Notes: generated by a model from the letters alone, not told the origin. Counted from the first letter of the stretch, positions 20,477-30,240 are shown. The stretch is DNA of 64,000 bases from Klebsiella spallanzanii (GCF_902158555.1 NZ_CABGGS010000001.1:496001-560000); one strand, 5' to 3'. Translations and numbers: made by a program.

Positions 20477-21706
20477 GTGGCTGTGTCTTTTATAAAACTT
20501 CCATTACCAGAATCTGTACTGCAAGCCAGTCAGCAGCGAATAGAATGGGTGATGGAAAACTTCTCCCGTATTTGTGTCTCTTTTTCTGGCGGTAAAGATT
20601 CTACAACCATGCTGCATCTCACGGCGCAGCATGCACGCAAAGTGGGCAAAAAAATTTGCGTCCTGTTTATTGACTGGGAAGCGCAGTTCTCCTGTACCAT
20701 TGCTCATTGTGAAAAGATGCGCGAAGAGTATCACGACGTTATTGAGCAATTTTTTTGGGTGGCGCTCCCCCTCACCACCCAAAACTCTCTGACCCAATAC
20801 AACCCCGAGTGGCAGTGCTGGGAACCCGGCGCGCCCTGGGTCCGACAGCCACCAGAGGACGCTATAACCGACCCTGGCTATTTCCCGTTTTATCAACCCG
20901 GAATGAGCTTTGAAACCTTTGTCCGCGAATTTGCCGACTGGTTCTCGCAAAACCGGCCGGCCGCAGTCATGGTCGGCATTCGTGCCGATGAATCGCTTAA
21001 TCGGTTTATCACCATTTCCTCGCAGCGAAAACTGCGTTTTGCCGACGACAAACCCTGGACCACCTCCGCACCGGGCGGTCATGCGTGGTATATCTACCCC
21101 ATCTACGACTGGAAAACTGCCGATATCTGGACCTGGTTTGGCAAAAGCGGCCTTTCCTACAACCCGCTCTATAACCTGATGTACCAGGCGGGCGTCCCGC
21201 TACGCTACATGCGCATCTGTGAACCCTTTGGCCCTGAACAGCGCCAGGGTCTTTGGCTGTATCATGTCCTGGAACCTGAACGCTGGGCCGCCATGTGCCA
21301 GCGCGTTAGCGGCGTTCACTGCGGCGGAGTCTATGCCGGTCACGATAATCAGTTCTACGGCCATCGCAAACTGGATAAACCAGAACACCATACGTGGAAA
21401 AGCTATGCCCTGTTTTTGCTCGACAGCATGCCGGAGAAAACGGCAGAACACTATCGCAATAAAATAGCAGTCTATCTCCACTGGTACCAGAAACAGGGAA
21501 TGATGGATATTCCGGACACTCAGCCGTCGGATATCGGCTCCAAAGACATCCCTTCATGGCGGCGCATCTGCAAAGTTCTATTGAACAATGATTACTGGTG
21601 CCGCCAGCTCTCTTTTAGCCCGACCAAAGCTAATCAATATAAACGCTACCGCGAGCGTATGAATAAGAAGCGCCAGCAATGGGGAATACTATGCAACGAC
21701 AACTGA
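20477..21706 (+). CDS. ybdN: YbdN, PAPS-reductase-like PP-loop protein (IbrA-like)
   Basis: A 409-residue protein with an N-terminal PP-loop ATP-pyrophosphatase motif (SFSGGKDSTTMLH, about residues 36-48) like PAPS reductases, followed by a DUF3440-type C-terminal domain. It closely follows E. coli YbdN. The adenylating motif suggests sulfur or AMP transfer to an unknown target; homologues IbrA and IbrB regulate immunoglobulin-binding genes in pathogenic E. coli. Translation starts at GTG with AGGA upstream. It overlaps ybdM by 16 bases. Confidence 0.88.
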   Translation: MAVSFIKLPLPESVLQASQQRIEWVMENFSRICVSFSGGKDSTTMLHLTAQHARKVGKKICVLFIDWEAQFSCTIAHCEKMREEYHDVIEQFFWVALPLTTQNSLTQYNPEWQCWEPGAPWVRQPPEDAITDPGYFPFYQPGMSFETFVREFADWFSQNRPAAVMVGIRADESLNRFITISSQRKLRFADDKPWTTSAPGGHAWYIYPIYDWKTADIWTWFGKSGLSYNPLYNLMYQAGVPLRYMRICEPFGPEQRQGLWLYHVLEPERWAAMCQRVSGVHCGGVYAGHDNQFYGHRKLDKPEHHTWKSYALFLLDSMPEKTAEHYRNKIAVYLHWYQKQGMMDIPDTQPSDIGSKDIPSWRRICKVLLNNDYWCRQLSFSPTKANQYKRYRERMNKKRQQWGILCNDN

Positions 21707-22320
21707 TCCAGGATATTGAACTCTATCTACAATCACTGAAAGGCGAGGAAGAGAGAATTAATGCGCTTAATACCTTTCGCCAGATTCTGCATGAATATAG
21801 CCCGTTCAAGACGCAGCCCGTTGACTGTGTGCTGTGGGTAAAACAGGAAACTGTTTCGCCTAATGATTACAACCCCAATAACCTTGCGCCGCCGGAAAAG
21901 CGTTTATTGTTCACATCACTCGAAACGGATGGCTTCACTCAGCCCATCGTGGTGCTGAAACAGGGACAGGAACACTACTCGATTGTCGATGGTTTTCATC
22001 GCCACGAGCTAGCCAACGGCAAAGCAGCGCTGAAAAAACGACTGAAAGGCTATCTCCCCGTCACCTGTCTGGAGAGCAGTACCGCTAAGCGCGACTCCCT
22101 GATGGCTGCCACCATTCGCCACAACCGGGCGCGCGGGCGTCATCAGATTCATGCAATGTCGGAGATTGTCCAGGAGCTGGCGCATCTCGGCTGGTCAGAC
22201 GATAAAATCGGCAAAGAATTAGGAATGGACTCAGATGAAGTATTACGCCTGAAGCAAATCAACGGTCTGGTGGAGATGTTCGGCGACCGTCAATTCTCTC
22301 AGGCATGGACCGTTAAATAG
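21691..22320 (+). CDS. ybdM: YbdM, ParB/sulfiredoxin-like protein (IbrB-like)
   Basis: A 209-residue protein with a ParB-like nuclease/CTPase fold: the box IVDGFHRHE near residues 101-109, then IRHNRARGRHQIHAMSEIVQ (about 145-164) and a helix-turn-helix (WSDDKIGKELGMDSDEVLRL). It pairs with ybdN, with a 16-base overlap, and the same pair is IbrAB in pathogenic E. coli. The ATG at 21691 gives the E. coli length. DNA binding is likely; catalytic activity is unknown. It ends exactly where the convergent mtnE ends. Confidence 0.86.
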   Translation: MQRQLIQDIELYLQSLKGEEERINALNTFRQILHEYSPFKTQPVDCVLWVKQETVSPNDYNPNNLAPPEKRLLFTSLETDGFTQPIVVLKQGQEHYSIVDGFHRHELANGKAALKKRLKGYLPVTCLESSTAKRDSLMAATIRHNRARGRHQIHAMSEIVQELAHLGWSDDKIGKELGMDSDEVLRLKQINGLVEMFGDRQFSQAWTVK

Positions 22321-23481
22321 CTACAAACGACACAGGCGTTCTGCCGCAGCCAGCAGCGTTGCTGGCTGTTTCGCGAAGCACAGGCGAATCAGCTTATGCG
22401 GGAACGGGTCAGCGCAGAATACCGACAGCGGGATCGCCGCCACGCCAATTTCTGTGGTTAGCCAGCGGCAAAAATTCACATCATCCAGATCCGAGATTGC
22501 GCTGTAGTCCGCCAGCAGGAAATACGTCCCTTCGCAGGGCAGAATTTCAAGACGGCTGGTACGCAGCGCGTCAATAAACAGATCCCGACGCTCGCGGTAA
22601 AACTCCGGCAACTGACGATAGTGCTCCGGTTCGCTGCGCAACATATCGGCAATCGCCAACTGAGCAGGTGTATTGACGGCAAACGTCAGATACTGATGCA
22701 CCTTACGCAGTTCGGCGCTAATGGCGGCGGGCGCCACGCAGTAACCCACCTTCCAGCCGGTCATGTGAAAAGTTTTGCCGAATGAAGAAACCGCCACCGC
22801 CCGTTCGCGCAGCTGCGGATGCGCCAACACGCTGGCATGCCCTTCGGCGGCAAAGCAGATATGTTCATAAACTTCATCGCTAATCACATAGATTTCACGA
22901 TCGGCAATAGCCTGCCACAGGGCGGCGAAATCTTCGCGCTGCCATACCGTCGCCGACGGGTTGTGCGGAGTATTGAGGATCACCAATCGGGTTTTATCGC
23001 TGAGGGTCCCGGCGAACTGCTGCCAGTCAACGCGAAAATACGGCGGCTGGAGAGCAATACGCTTGAGCACGCCGCCCGACAGCTCAATCGCCGGGGCATA
23101 GCTGTCGTAGCTCGGGTCAAAACAGATAACTTCATCACCGGCGCGCACCAGGGCAGTAATCGCCGCATACAGCGCCTCCGTCGCCCCGGCGGTCACGGTT
23201 ACGTCGCTATTGGCATCGGGGCGGTAACCGTACAACTCTTCGGTTTTATCGACAATAGCTTCGCGCAGCGCCGCCACGCCGGTCATCGGAGCATACTGGT
23301 TGGCCCCCTGCGCAACATGATACGCCAGCCGCTCCTGCAGGTAGCGCGGGCCGTCAAAATCCGGAAACCCTTGCGACAGGTTAATCGCCTGATGCTGTTG
23401 GGCCAGGGCGCTCATTTGGGTAAAAATAGTGGTGCCCAGTGAAGGGAGTTTACTCTCAGGAATCAGTGGCTTATTGCTCAT
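22321..23481 (-). CDS. mtnE: Methionine aminotransferase MtnE (YbdL)
   Basis: A 386-residue fold-type I PLP aminotransferase. The Schiff-base lysine is K236 in SSFGKTFHMTGWK, with the NPSA motif near 174 and the YAPMTG loop near 63. E. coli YbdL prefers methionine, and in this context it would convert 2-keto-4-methylthiobutyrate, the product of MtnD, to methionine, closing the MTA cycle. It diverges from mtnC-mtnD with MetJ boxes in the 173-base spacer. Confidence 0.93.
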   Translation of the reverse strand: MSNKPLIPESKLPSLGTTIFTQMSALAQQHQAINLSQGFPDFDGPRYLQERLAYHVAQGANQYAPMTGVAALREAIVDKTEELYGYRPDANSDVTVTAGATEALYAAITALVRAGDEVICFDPSYDSYAPAIELSGGVLKRIALQPPYFRVDWQQFAGTLSDKTRLVILNTPHNPSATVWQREDFAALWQAIADREIYVISDEVYEHICFAAEGHASVLAHPQLRERAVAVSSFGKTFHMTGWKVGYCVAPAAISAELRKVHQYLTFAVNTPAQLAIADMLRSEPEHYRQLPEFYRERRDLFIDALRTSRLEILPCEGTYFLLADYSAISDLDDVNFCRWLTTEIGVAAIPLSVFCADPFPHKLIRLCFAKQPATLLAAAERLCRL

Positions 23482-23540
23482 TCTTTTTGTACCGTCTGTA
23501 ATGCTGTTGTTGAAGCCACTATAACACGATGCTAATATTT

Positions 23541-23572
23541 GGCAATCAAGACGCTTAGACGTCTAAATGATA
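23541..23572. promoter_or_regulatory. MetJ operator between mtnE and mtnC
   Basis: Tandem met boxes AGACGCTT (23549-23556, six of eight) and AGACGTCT (23557-23564, eight of eight) match the MetJ consensus AGACGTCT. Flanking octamers score three of eight. The site can control both mtnE and mtnCD, repressing them when S-adenosylmethionine is plentiful. Confidence 0.85.
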
Positions 23573-23654
23573 ATGTTATTTCGCTTATGATTGAAATGCA
23601 GCTATCAACACAACGCCACCGTCAGCACGACCCACCGCTCACTCTGGAGAACTC

Positions 23655-24344
23655 ATGATCCGCGCTATCGTGACCGATATTGAAGGCACCACCAGCGATA
23701 TTCGCTTCGTCCATAACATCCTGTTTCCCTACGCCCGCGAACGGCTGACCGGTTTTGTTACCGCTCAGCAGTTTGTTGAACCGGTAAAGACTATCCTTGA
23801 TAACCTGCGCGAAGAGATAGCCCAGCCAGGAGCCAGCACCGAGCAGCTTATTGCTACGCTGTTCACCTTTATGGATGAAGACCGCAAGTCCACCGCCCTG
23901 AAGGCGCTACAGGGCATTATCTGGCGCGAAGGCTATGTGAACGGCGACTTCACCGGGCATCTTTATCCGGATGTTCTTCCGGCGCTGGAAAAATGGAAGT
24001 CTCAGGGTATTGATTTGTATGTATATTCCTCAGGCTCCGTTGCCGCGCAGAAATTGTTATTTGGCTACAGCGATGAAGGTGATATTACTCATTTGTTCAA
24101 CGGCTATTTCGATACCCTGGTAGGCGCTAAGCGTGAAGTGCAGTCCTACCACAATATTGCTGAGCAACTGGGGCACCCTCCCGCCGCGGTTTTGTTCCTG
24201 TCCGATATCCATCAGGAGCTGGATGCCGCAGAAGAGGCCGGTTTCCGTACCGTACAACTGGTGCGCGGCGACCGTGACCCGGCCAGCCATCATCCGCAAG
24301 TTCAGCGTTTTGACGATATTCATCCGGAGCAGATCCCAGCATGA
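23655..24344 (+). CDS. mtnC: Enolase-phosphatase E1 (MtnC)
   Basis: A 229-residue HAD-superfamily bifunctional enzyme of methionine salvage that enolises 2,3-diketo-5-methylthiopentyl-1-phosphate and removes phosphate to give the acireductone. The HAD motif I is [11 protein letters not shown] with D8 and E10; motif II is in [16 protein letters not shown] and motif IV in [20 protein letters not shown] ribosome site precedes the ATG. It overlaps mtnD by four bases (ATGA), so the two are coupled. MtnB, which makes its substrate, is about 11 kb away. Confidence 0.97.
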   Translation: MIRAIVTDIEGTTSDIRFVHNILFPYARERLTGFVTAQQFVEPVKTILDNLREEIAQPGASTEQLIATLFTFMDEDRKSTALKALQGIIWREGYVNGDFTGHLYPDVLPALEKWKSQGIDLYVYSSGSVAAQKLLFGYSDEGDITHLFNGYFDTLVGAKREVQSYHNIAEQLGHPPAAVLFLSDIHQELDAAEEAGFRTVQLVRGDRDPASHHPQVQRFDDIHPEQIPA

Positions 24345-24883
24345 GCGCATTAACCATTTTTTCCGTGAAAGACCCGCAAACCCCGCTCTGGCACAGCACC
24401 AACGCCGAAGAGATCCAACAGCAGCTCAACGCTAAAGGCGTACGTTTCGAGCGCTGGCAGGCCGACCGCGATTTAGGCGCTGCGCCAACATCAGAAACGG
24501 TCATTGCCGCTTATCAACACGCGATTGATAAGCTGGTAGCAGAGAAGGGTTACCAGAGCTGGGACGTTATCAGCTTGCGCGCGGATAACCCGCAGAAAGA
24601 TGCGCTGCGGGAAAAATTCCTCAATGAACATACTCATGGAGAAGACGAAGTGCGCTTCTTCGTCGAAGGCGCCGGTCTGTTTTGCCTTCATATTGGCGAC
24701 GAGGTGTTTCAGGTCCTGTGCGAAAAGAACGATTTGATTTCCGTCCCTGCGCATACGCCGCACTGGTTTGACATGGGGTCAGAGCCGAACTTCACCGCGA
24801 TCCGCATTTTCGATAACCCGGAAGGCTGGATCGCCCAGTTTACCGGCGACGATATCGCCAGCGCCTACCCGCGCCTGGCATAA
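24341..24883 (+). CDS. mtnD: Acireductone dioxygenase MtnD
   Basis: A 180-residue cupin metalloenzyme. The metal ligands H97, H99 and E103 ([12 protein letters not shown]) and H141 (HTPHWFDMG) are all present. With Fe(II) the family yields 2-keto-4-methylthiobutyrate and formate (on-pathway); with Ni(II) it gives methylthiopropionate, CO and formate. The classic enzyme was characterised from Klebsiella oxytoca. It is coupled to mtnC and converges with a molybdoenzyme gene; a REP element lies just downstream. Confidence 0.97.
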   Translation: MSALTIFSVKDPQTPLWHSTNAEEIQQQLNAKGVRFERWQADRDLGAAPTSETVIAAYQHAIDKLVAEKGYQSWDVISLRADNPQKDALREKFLNEHTHGEDEVRFFVEGAGLFCLHIGDEVFQVLCEKNDLISVPAHTPHWFDMGSEPNFTAIRIFDNPEGWIAQFTGDDIASAYPRLA

Positions 24884-24940
24884 CGCCAGAATTTATATTC
24901 GTGCAGTTTCCCTGACGCGCCTTGTCCAGGCTACCCACCC

Positions 24941-24976
24941 CGTAGGCCGGGCAAGGCGCCAGCCGCCGCCCGGCAA
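24941..24976. repeat. REP-type palindromic element after mtnD
   Basis: GTAGGCCGGGCAAGGCGCC followed by AGCCGCCGCCCGGCAA is a typical enterobacterial REP/palindromic unit. It lies between the convergent mtnD and the molybdoenzyme gene. Confidence 0.75.
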
Positions 24977-24986
24977 TTCCCGGCGC

Positions 24987-27296
24987 CTAAGCCCGAATAA
25001 ACCTTGGCGGATCGAAAGCAGTCACCGGCGGCAGCGCCTCGCGCCACGGTTCAATTTCCACCCAGCAACTTTGAGCGCTGCAGCCCTGCCCCAGCCGCGA
25101 GCTTCCGCGATCTTCAGTTAACACGTTAGGATTACCGTGCTTATCCAGCGACCCCTTTTCATTTGGGTCCAGCGGATCGTACCAGGCGCCGGTCGACATC
25201 TGCACTACGCCTGGCAAAATCTGTTCGCTAAGATGTACCCCGGCCAGAATCGCCCCACGGGCGTTATAAACCTTCACCACGCTGCCTTCGCTAATGTCCC
25301 TCGCCTGCGCATCCAGCGGGTGCATCCACAGCGGCTCACGTCCCTGAATTTTTGTCGCCCGGCTTACGCTACCGTGATCGTACTGACTATGTAACCGAGT
25401 ACGCGGCTGGCTGGAGAGCAGATGCAGCGGCCAGCGCGCTGCTTCTTGCCGCTGCCAGGCCGCCTCCTGCTCATCCCACCACGGGTGGCCGGGGCATTCA
25501 CGATAGCCAAATCCGGCGATAGTTTCGGAAAATAGCTCAATCTTGCCGGACGGCGTAGAGAGCGGATATCGCTGCGGGTCGGCGCGAAAATCGGCCAGAA
25601 AGACCTGCGGTTTTTCAGGCGCGCTGTATTCCAGTACCCCTTGTTGCCAGAACGCCTCGAACGACGGCAGCTCAATTCCCTCTTCCCGGGCGCGTGGTCG
25701 CGACTCTTCATAGATTTGCCGTAGCCACTGCCCGGCATCGCGCCCTTCGCTAAAGCGCTCGCCGCAGCCCAGCCTTTCGGCAAGGTCGCAAAAGATGGCG
25801 TAATCGTCGCGCGCTTCGCCTACCGGCGGGATTTGCGCGCTCATGGCAATCATAAAGCCGTCGTGGCCGCCGCTGCCAATATCTTCCCGCTCAAGCGAGG
25901 TGGTGACCGGCAGAACGATATCGGAGAATTTGGCCTGCGCGGTCCAGTACTGTTCATGTACCACGACGGTTTCCGGCCGCCGCCAGGCTTCACACAGACG
26001 GTTAATATCCTGGTGATGATGAAACGTGTTGCCGCCCGCCCAGTAAACCAGGCGAATATCGGGATAGCGCAAATGCTGACCGTCAAACTCATAGGCTTCG
26101 CCCGGATGCAGCAGCATATCGGAGAGCCGCGCCACCGGGATCACGCTGTTCACCGCGTTTTTGCCAGCCGGAAGACGTGGGCCGGAAAACGCTTTACGCG
26201 CCGCTCCCGCCAGATTGGTACAGGCATAACCAAATCCCAGCCCGCCGCCCGGCGTACCAATTTGCCCCAGCAGCGCGGTAAGCGCTACCGTTGCCCAGTA
26301 AGCCTGCTCGCCCTGGCGCGCCCGCTGAATCGACCAGGAAATATTCACCATCGTGCGCTTGTTGGCCATCTCACGCGCCAGCGCAACAATCTGCGGAGCG
26401 TCAATGCCGGTTATCGCCGCCGCCCACTCCGGCGTTTTCGCGACGCCGTCACTCTCCCCCATCAGGTAGGCGCGATAAACGGCAAATCCCACCGTATGGC
26501 TGGCGACAAAGCCGCTGTCGTACAGGGATTCGTTAATCAGAACGTAACAGAGCGCCAGCAACAGAGCGGTATCGGTCCCCGGACGAACAGCAAGCCACTC
26601 AGCGCTCTCCACGGCGCTCAGATCATTACGCACCGGACTGATATTGACGAAGCGCGTTCCCTGCTCCTGCATCTTCTCCAGCCAGAATTTCAGCATATGG
26701 TCGTTGGCGCCGCCGCCGTTAACCTGCGAATTACGCAGCGGCAGGCCGCCAATCGCCACAAACAGTTGACACTCCCGCGCCAGCTCGGAGAAATGGGTGT
26801 GCTGACGGTGCAGTGGGCTTAGCGGCCCGAGGATATGCGGCAGAATGCGCTCACCCGCCGCGCTGCTGTAGGTATTGGTGCTGGCGGTATAGCCGCCGAA
26901 GGACTTGAGGAAACGGTGCAGCTGGCTTTGGGCATGGTGAAAACGCCCGGCGCTGGCCCAGCCGTAGGAGCCACCGAAAATGGCTTCATTGCCGCAGCGC
27001 GCTTTGACCGACTTCAGCTCGCGGGCCAGCAGGTCGAGCGCCACCTCCCAACTCACTTCTACAAACGGCTCTTTGCCACGACCCTCTCGCGAAGCCGGGC
27101 CATTTTGCAGGTAACCCGCGCGCACCGCCGGGCGACGAATTCGCGTCTTGCTGGTGACCGCATCGGGGAGCGACTGACCGATACGTGAGGGATTTTTATC
27201 CCAGGGCACCGGCGTAACCGCATCAACCTTGCCGTCGCGAGCCTGTACTTGCCAGGTTCCCCAGTGCATCACGGTCAGATTATGTTGTTTTCTCAT
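24987..27296 (-). CDS. Cytoplasmic molybdopterin S-/N-oxide reductase, BisC-like
   Basis: A 769-residue member of the DMSO/TMAO/biotin-sulfoxide reductase family. The region SYGWASAGRFHHAQSQ carries S115, the expected serine ligand to molybdenum. There is no twin-arginine signal and no N-terminal iron-sulfur cysteine motif, so it is cytoplasmic like BisC (E. coli 777 residues). Likely substrates are methionine sulfoxide, biotin sulfoxide or another thioether sulfoxide. It sits between mtnD and a ribose-type importer and diverges from the latter. Which sulfoxide it uses cannot be read from sequence; bisC itself maps elsewhere in E. coli, so this may be a paralogue. Confidence 0.85.
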   Translation of the reverse strand: MRKQHNLTVMHWGTWQVQARDGKVDAVTPVPWDKNPSRIGQSLPDAVTSKTRIRRPAVRAGYLQNGPASREGRGKEPFVEVSWEVALDLLARELKSVKARCGNEAIFGGSYGWASAGRFHHAQSQLHRFLKSFGGYTASTNTYSSAAGERILPHILGPLSPLHRQHTHFSELARECQLFVAIGGLPLRNSQVNGGGANDHMLKFWLEKMQEQGTRFVNISPVRNDLSAVESAEWLAVRPGTDTALLLALCYVLINESLYDSGFVASHTVGFAVYRAYLMGESDGVAKTPEWAAAITGIDAPQIVALAREMANKRTMVNISWSIQRARQGEQAYWATVALTALLGQIGTPGGGLGFGYACTNLAGAARKAFSGPRLPAGKNAVNSVIPVARLSDMLLHPGEAYEFDGQHLRYPDIRLVYWAGGNTFHHHQDINRLCEAWRRPETVVVHEQYWTAQAKFSDIVLPVTTSLEREDIGSGGHDGFMIAMSAQIPPVGEARDDYAIFCDLAERLGCGERFSEGRDAGQWLRQIYEESRPRAREEGIELPSFEAFWQQGVLEYSAPEKPQVFLADFRADPQRYPLSTPSGKIELFSETIAGFGYRECPGHPWWDEQEAAWQRQEAARWPLHLLSSQPRTRLHSQYDHGSVSRATKIQGREPLWMHPLDAQARDISEGSVVKVYNARGAILAGVHLSEQILPGVVQMSTGAWYDPLDPNEKGSLDKHGNPNVLTEDRGSSRLGQGCSAQSCWVEIEPWREALPPVTAFDPPRFIRA

Positions 27297-27709
27297 ATTG
27301 CCTGTTTTCTTCTCACTCGATAAAGGTCGCCATAATAAAGCGCGCGAATCTTGGGAATAAAATACGTATCACCATACAATCTGCTACAGAGAAAGGATTC
27401 TCCACGCAGAATAGGTCTACGTTATTCCAGGATGCGATATATTACAGCGACAGAATAATTATAATTACGTAGCAATATTTATTTGAATAAATAAGACTTG
27501 CAAGCAAATTAAACCCACAAAATAAAAATGGATAAAATCGCATCATGAAATATTTTCAGGTTGCAGATGACAAATTTACGTTTTCCTCAGGCAAATCTGC
27601 GATATAACATTGTTGATATAACTTAGACATATTTTGTATTTGAGGTTGCATGGCTGTTATTGTCATGCTACTGCTCCGCAGCCACCTCCATCACAGGACC
27701 ATAATAAGA
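27297..27709. other. 413-base divergent promoter region between the molybdoenzyme and the ABC importer
   Basis: An AT-rich non-coding stretch. A perfect inverted repeat TATTTATT-TG-AATAAATA lies at 27476-27493 and is a candidate operator. AGACATAT at 27625-27632 matches six of eight met-box bases but has no good neighbour. No small gene is supported. Confidence 0.5.
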
Positions 27710-28690
27710 ATGTCGCAGAAAATGAAATTATTGCCCATCGCGCTGGGCCTGCTCTCGCTCGCCTCCGTTAACGCTCTGGCGGCCGATGCCTTATCGCTTC
27801 AGGGAAAGACTATCGGCGTCGCCGTTGTCGGCACGCAGCACTTCTGGGATCGTGAAGCCTATAAAGGTGCGACCGAAGAGGTAGAGAAACTGGGTGGTAA
27901 AGTGATCGGCGTCGACGGTGGTCGTGACAACCAGGTTCATGCCAATAACCACGATATTTTGCTGTCGCGAAAAGTCGATGCTGTAATTAGCATTCTGGGC
28001 GATAGCGCCGTTGAGCCTAAATTCAAAGCACTGCGCGATGCGGGCATTCCGGTATTTACCGTTGACCACGTTTCAAAATACTCCGTCAATAACACTACTT
28101 CCGATAACTACACATTAGGCTCGACCATTGGTCGTTATATGGCCGATGAGCTAGGCGGCAAAGGCAACGTTGCAGTATTTAACGCCTTCTCCAGCTCCCT
28201 GCGTATTTGCGGCATTCGTTATGACCAGTGGAAATATGTCCTTAAGGATTACCCGGATATTCATATTATTCAACCAGAGCTGGCGGAACAGTTTGCCAAC
28301 TCTCCGGAAGATGCACGTAAGAAAACCCTCGAACTGCTGAGCCAATATCCAAAAGGTAAGCTCGACGCCATCCATGTTGCCTGCTGGGATCAGCCCGCTA
28401 TCGGTATTGTCCAGGCGCTGGAAGAGACCGGTCGCGACAAAGACGTTAAAGTCACCGCCATCGATGCGGGCCCGGAAACGCTGGAAATCATGGCCGAGCC
28501 GGGCAGCCCGTTCGTTGCCAACGTCGCGCAGCAGCCGCACCTGATTGGCCAGACCTCTGCCGACAACGTCGCCCGCTACTTCGATAAGCAGAAGCTGCCG
28601 GTACAAACCTTTATCCCGGTGGTCCCGGTGAAAGGCCCGCAAGAAGCGAAAGCGGTCTACAAACAGCTGGGATATGGCGAACTGCAGTGA
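27710..28690 (+). CDS. Ribose-type ABC importer 1, periplasmic sugar-binding protein
   Basis: A 326-residue periplasmic binding protein of the RbsB/LsrB family (Peripla_BP_4 fold). A signal peptide ends at ALAADAL (about residue 25). The binding fold shows GKTIGVAVVGTQHFWDREAY, SILGDSAVEPKF and VTAIDAGPET. The ATG at 27710 follows an AGGA; the frame extends upstream without a leader. The stop overlaps the ATPase start (GTGA). The ligand is unknown; the neighbouring genes suggest a pentose or thio-pentose. Confidence 0.85.
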   Translation: MSQKMKLLPIALGLLSLASVNALAADALSLQGKTIGVAVVGTQHFWDREAYKGATEEVEKLGGKVIGVDGGRDNQVHANNHDILLSRKVDAVISILGDSAVEPKFKALRDAGIPVFTVDHVSKYSVNNTTSDNYTLGSTIGRYMADELGGKGNVAVFNAFSSSLRICGIRYDQWKYVLKDYPDIHIIQPELAEQFANSPEDARKKTLELLSQYPKGKLDAIHVACWDQPAIGIVQALEETGRDKDVKVTAIDAGPETLEIMAEPGSPFVANVAQQPHLIGQTSADNVARYFDKQKLPVQTFIPVVPVKGPQEAKAVYKQLGYGELQ

Positions 28691-30240
28691 TCACTCAATC
28701 CACCGGCGGGACCAATCCCGCCGCTGGTCTGGCGATGAACCAGATCAGTAAAAGCTTCGCCAACGTGACTGCATTAAATGCGGTCACGCTGCTTCTGAAC
28801 CCTGGCGAAATTCACGGCCTGATCGGCGAGAACGGCGCGGGAAAATCGACGCTTATTAAAATTCTTGCGGGCGTCTATCAGGCCGATAGCGGCAACGCCA
28901 CGCTCGACGGCGCGCCTCTGCCGCTCGGCAATCCGGCGGCTATTGAAGCGTTGGGCATTCGCGTCATTCACCAGGAGCTCAACCTGATCGCGCACTTTAC
29001 CGTCGCGGAATCGGTGTTTCTCGGCCAGGAGTACCGCACCCGCTGGGGCGCGCTGGACCGACGGCGGATGAATGCCGCGACCGAGGCGTTTTTCCGCGAC
29101 AGCTGGCAACTGGAAATCAATCCGCGCCGCCTGATCCGCGATCTCAGCCTTGCCGAGCGCAAGCTGGTACAAATCGCCCGAGCGCTGATTGACGGCGCGG
29201 CAAAGCTGGTAGTGTTCGACGAACCCACCGCGCCGCTGGAAGCACAGGAAGCCAGCCTTGTCTCCTCTGCCATCTTGCGCCTTCGCGAGCAAGGGATCGC
29301 GATTCTTTATATTTCTCACTATCTCAACGAAATCGCCGCCCTTTGCGATCGCGGCACGGTGCTGCGTAACGGCGAGGTTGTCGGCTATCCCGACCGTGAA
29401 CTCCTGCAAAATACCGATGCGCTAATCAAAATGATGGTCGGGCGCGATATCGAACAGCTCTATACCCCGCGTCAGAGCAGCGCTCAGGAAGTTGATACCG
29501 CCGTACCGGTGCTGTCGGTTCGCCACCTTAGCGACGGCCAGCAATTAAACGATATTAGCTTTGATATTCAACCCGGCGAGATCGTCGGCGTGGCGGGTCT
29601 GCTTGGCGCAGGGCGCGACGTGCTGGTCGATCTTCTCTACGGCCTGCGCCGCGCCCGTAGCGGCACGATTAGCATCGACGGCGAGCTGAAACGACTGCGC
29701 ACGCCCTATCAGGCCACCCGCGCCGGGCTGGCGCTGGTCCCGCGCGACCGTCGCCATCAGGGGCTGATTCTCCCCTTCTCTACCGCCGACAATATTAACC
29801 TTGCCTCGCTGCCGGACACCGCCACCTTCGGCTGGGAACACCGAGGGCGGGCACTGGAAAAAGCGCGCAGCTGGATTAAACAGCTCTCCATTCGCCCCGG
29901 CCGTCCGGAACTGCCGGTGCGCTTTATGAGCGGCGGCAACCAGCAAAAGGCGATTCTCGCCCGCTGGCTGGGCACAGACGCGCGGCTATTTATTCTTGAT
30001 GAACCGACGCTCGGGGTCGATATCGGCGCACGCAGCGATATTTATCAGCGCACCCGCGAACTGGCGGATCGCGGTCGCGGCGTACTGGTCTCTTCCAGCG
30101 ACGCACCGGAGCTGCTGGGCCTTTGCGACCGCATCCTGGTGATGTGGCGCGGCGAGCTGGTGGCCAATCTTCCGACCCAGGGGCTGACGCTGGACGCCCT
30201 GCTGGTGACGATCAACGGTGGACAGGAACAACAGGTATGA
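28687..30240 (+). CDS. Ribose-type ABC importer 1, ATPase with two nucleotide-binding domains
   Basis: A 517-residue CUT2-family ATPase (RbsA/MglA-like) made of two fused nucleotide-binding domains. The first has Walker A GENGAGKST and Walker B LVVFDEPTAPLE, with a degenerate signature (LSLAERK). The second has a degenerate Walker A (GLLGAGRDV), signature MSGGNQQK and Walker B LFILDEPTLGVD. This asymmetry is normal for the family. GTG start overlaps the preceding stop, and its stop overlaps the first permease start (ATGA). Confidence 0.9.
   Translation: MITQSTGGTNPAAGLAMNQISKSFANVTALNAVTLLLNPGEIHGLIGENGAGKSTLIKILAGVYQADSGNATLDGAPLPLGNPAAIEALGIRVIHQELNLIAHFTVAESVFLGQEYRTRWGALDRRRMNAATEAFFRDSWQLEINPRRLIRDLSLAERKLVQIARALIDGAAKLVVFDEPTAPLEAQEASLVSSAILRLREQGIAILYISHYLNEIAALCDRGTVLRNGEVVGYPDRELLQNTDALIKMMVGRDIEQLYTPRQSSAQEVDTAVPVLSVRHLSDGQQLNDISFDIQPGEIVGVAGLLGAGRDVLVDLLYGLRRARSGTISIDGELKRLRTPYQATRAGLALVPRDRRHQGLILPFSTADNINLASLPDTATFGWEHRGRALEKARSWIKQLSIRPGRPELPVRFMSGGNQQKAILARWLGTDARLFILDEPTLGVDIGARSDIYQRTRELADRGRGVLVSSSDAPELLGLCDRILVMWRGELVANLPTQGLTLDALLVTINGGQEQQV

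Noticed and set aside
25833-26822. 329-codon open frame on the + strand inside the molybdoenzyme gene
   Set aside because: It is antisense to a well-recognised protein, has an Arg/Gln/His-rich composition without domains, and reflects GC-rich third codon positions.
27625-27632. AGACATAT upstream of importer 1 as a MetJ site
   Set aside because: Six of eight bases match, but the flanking octamers do not; single boxes of this quality occur often by chance.
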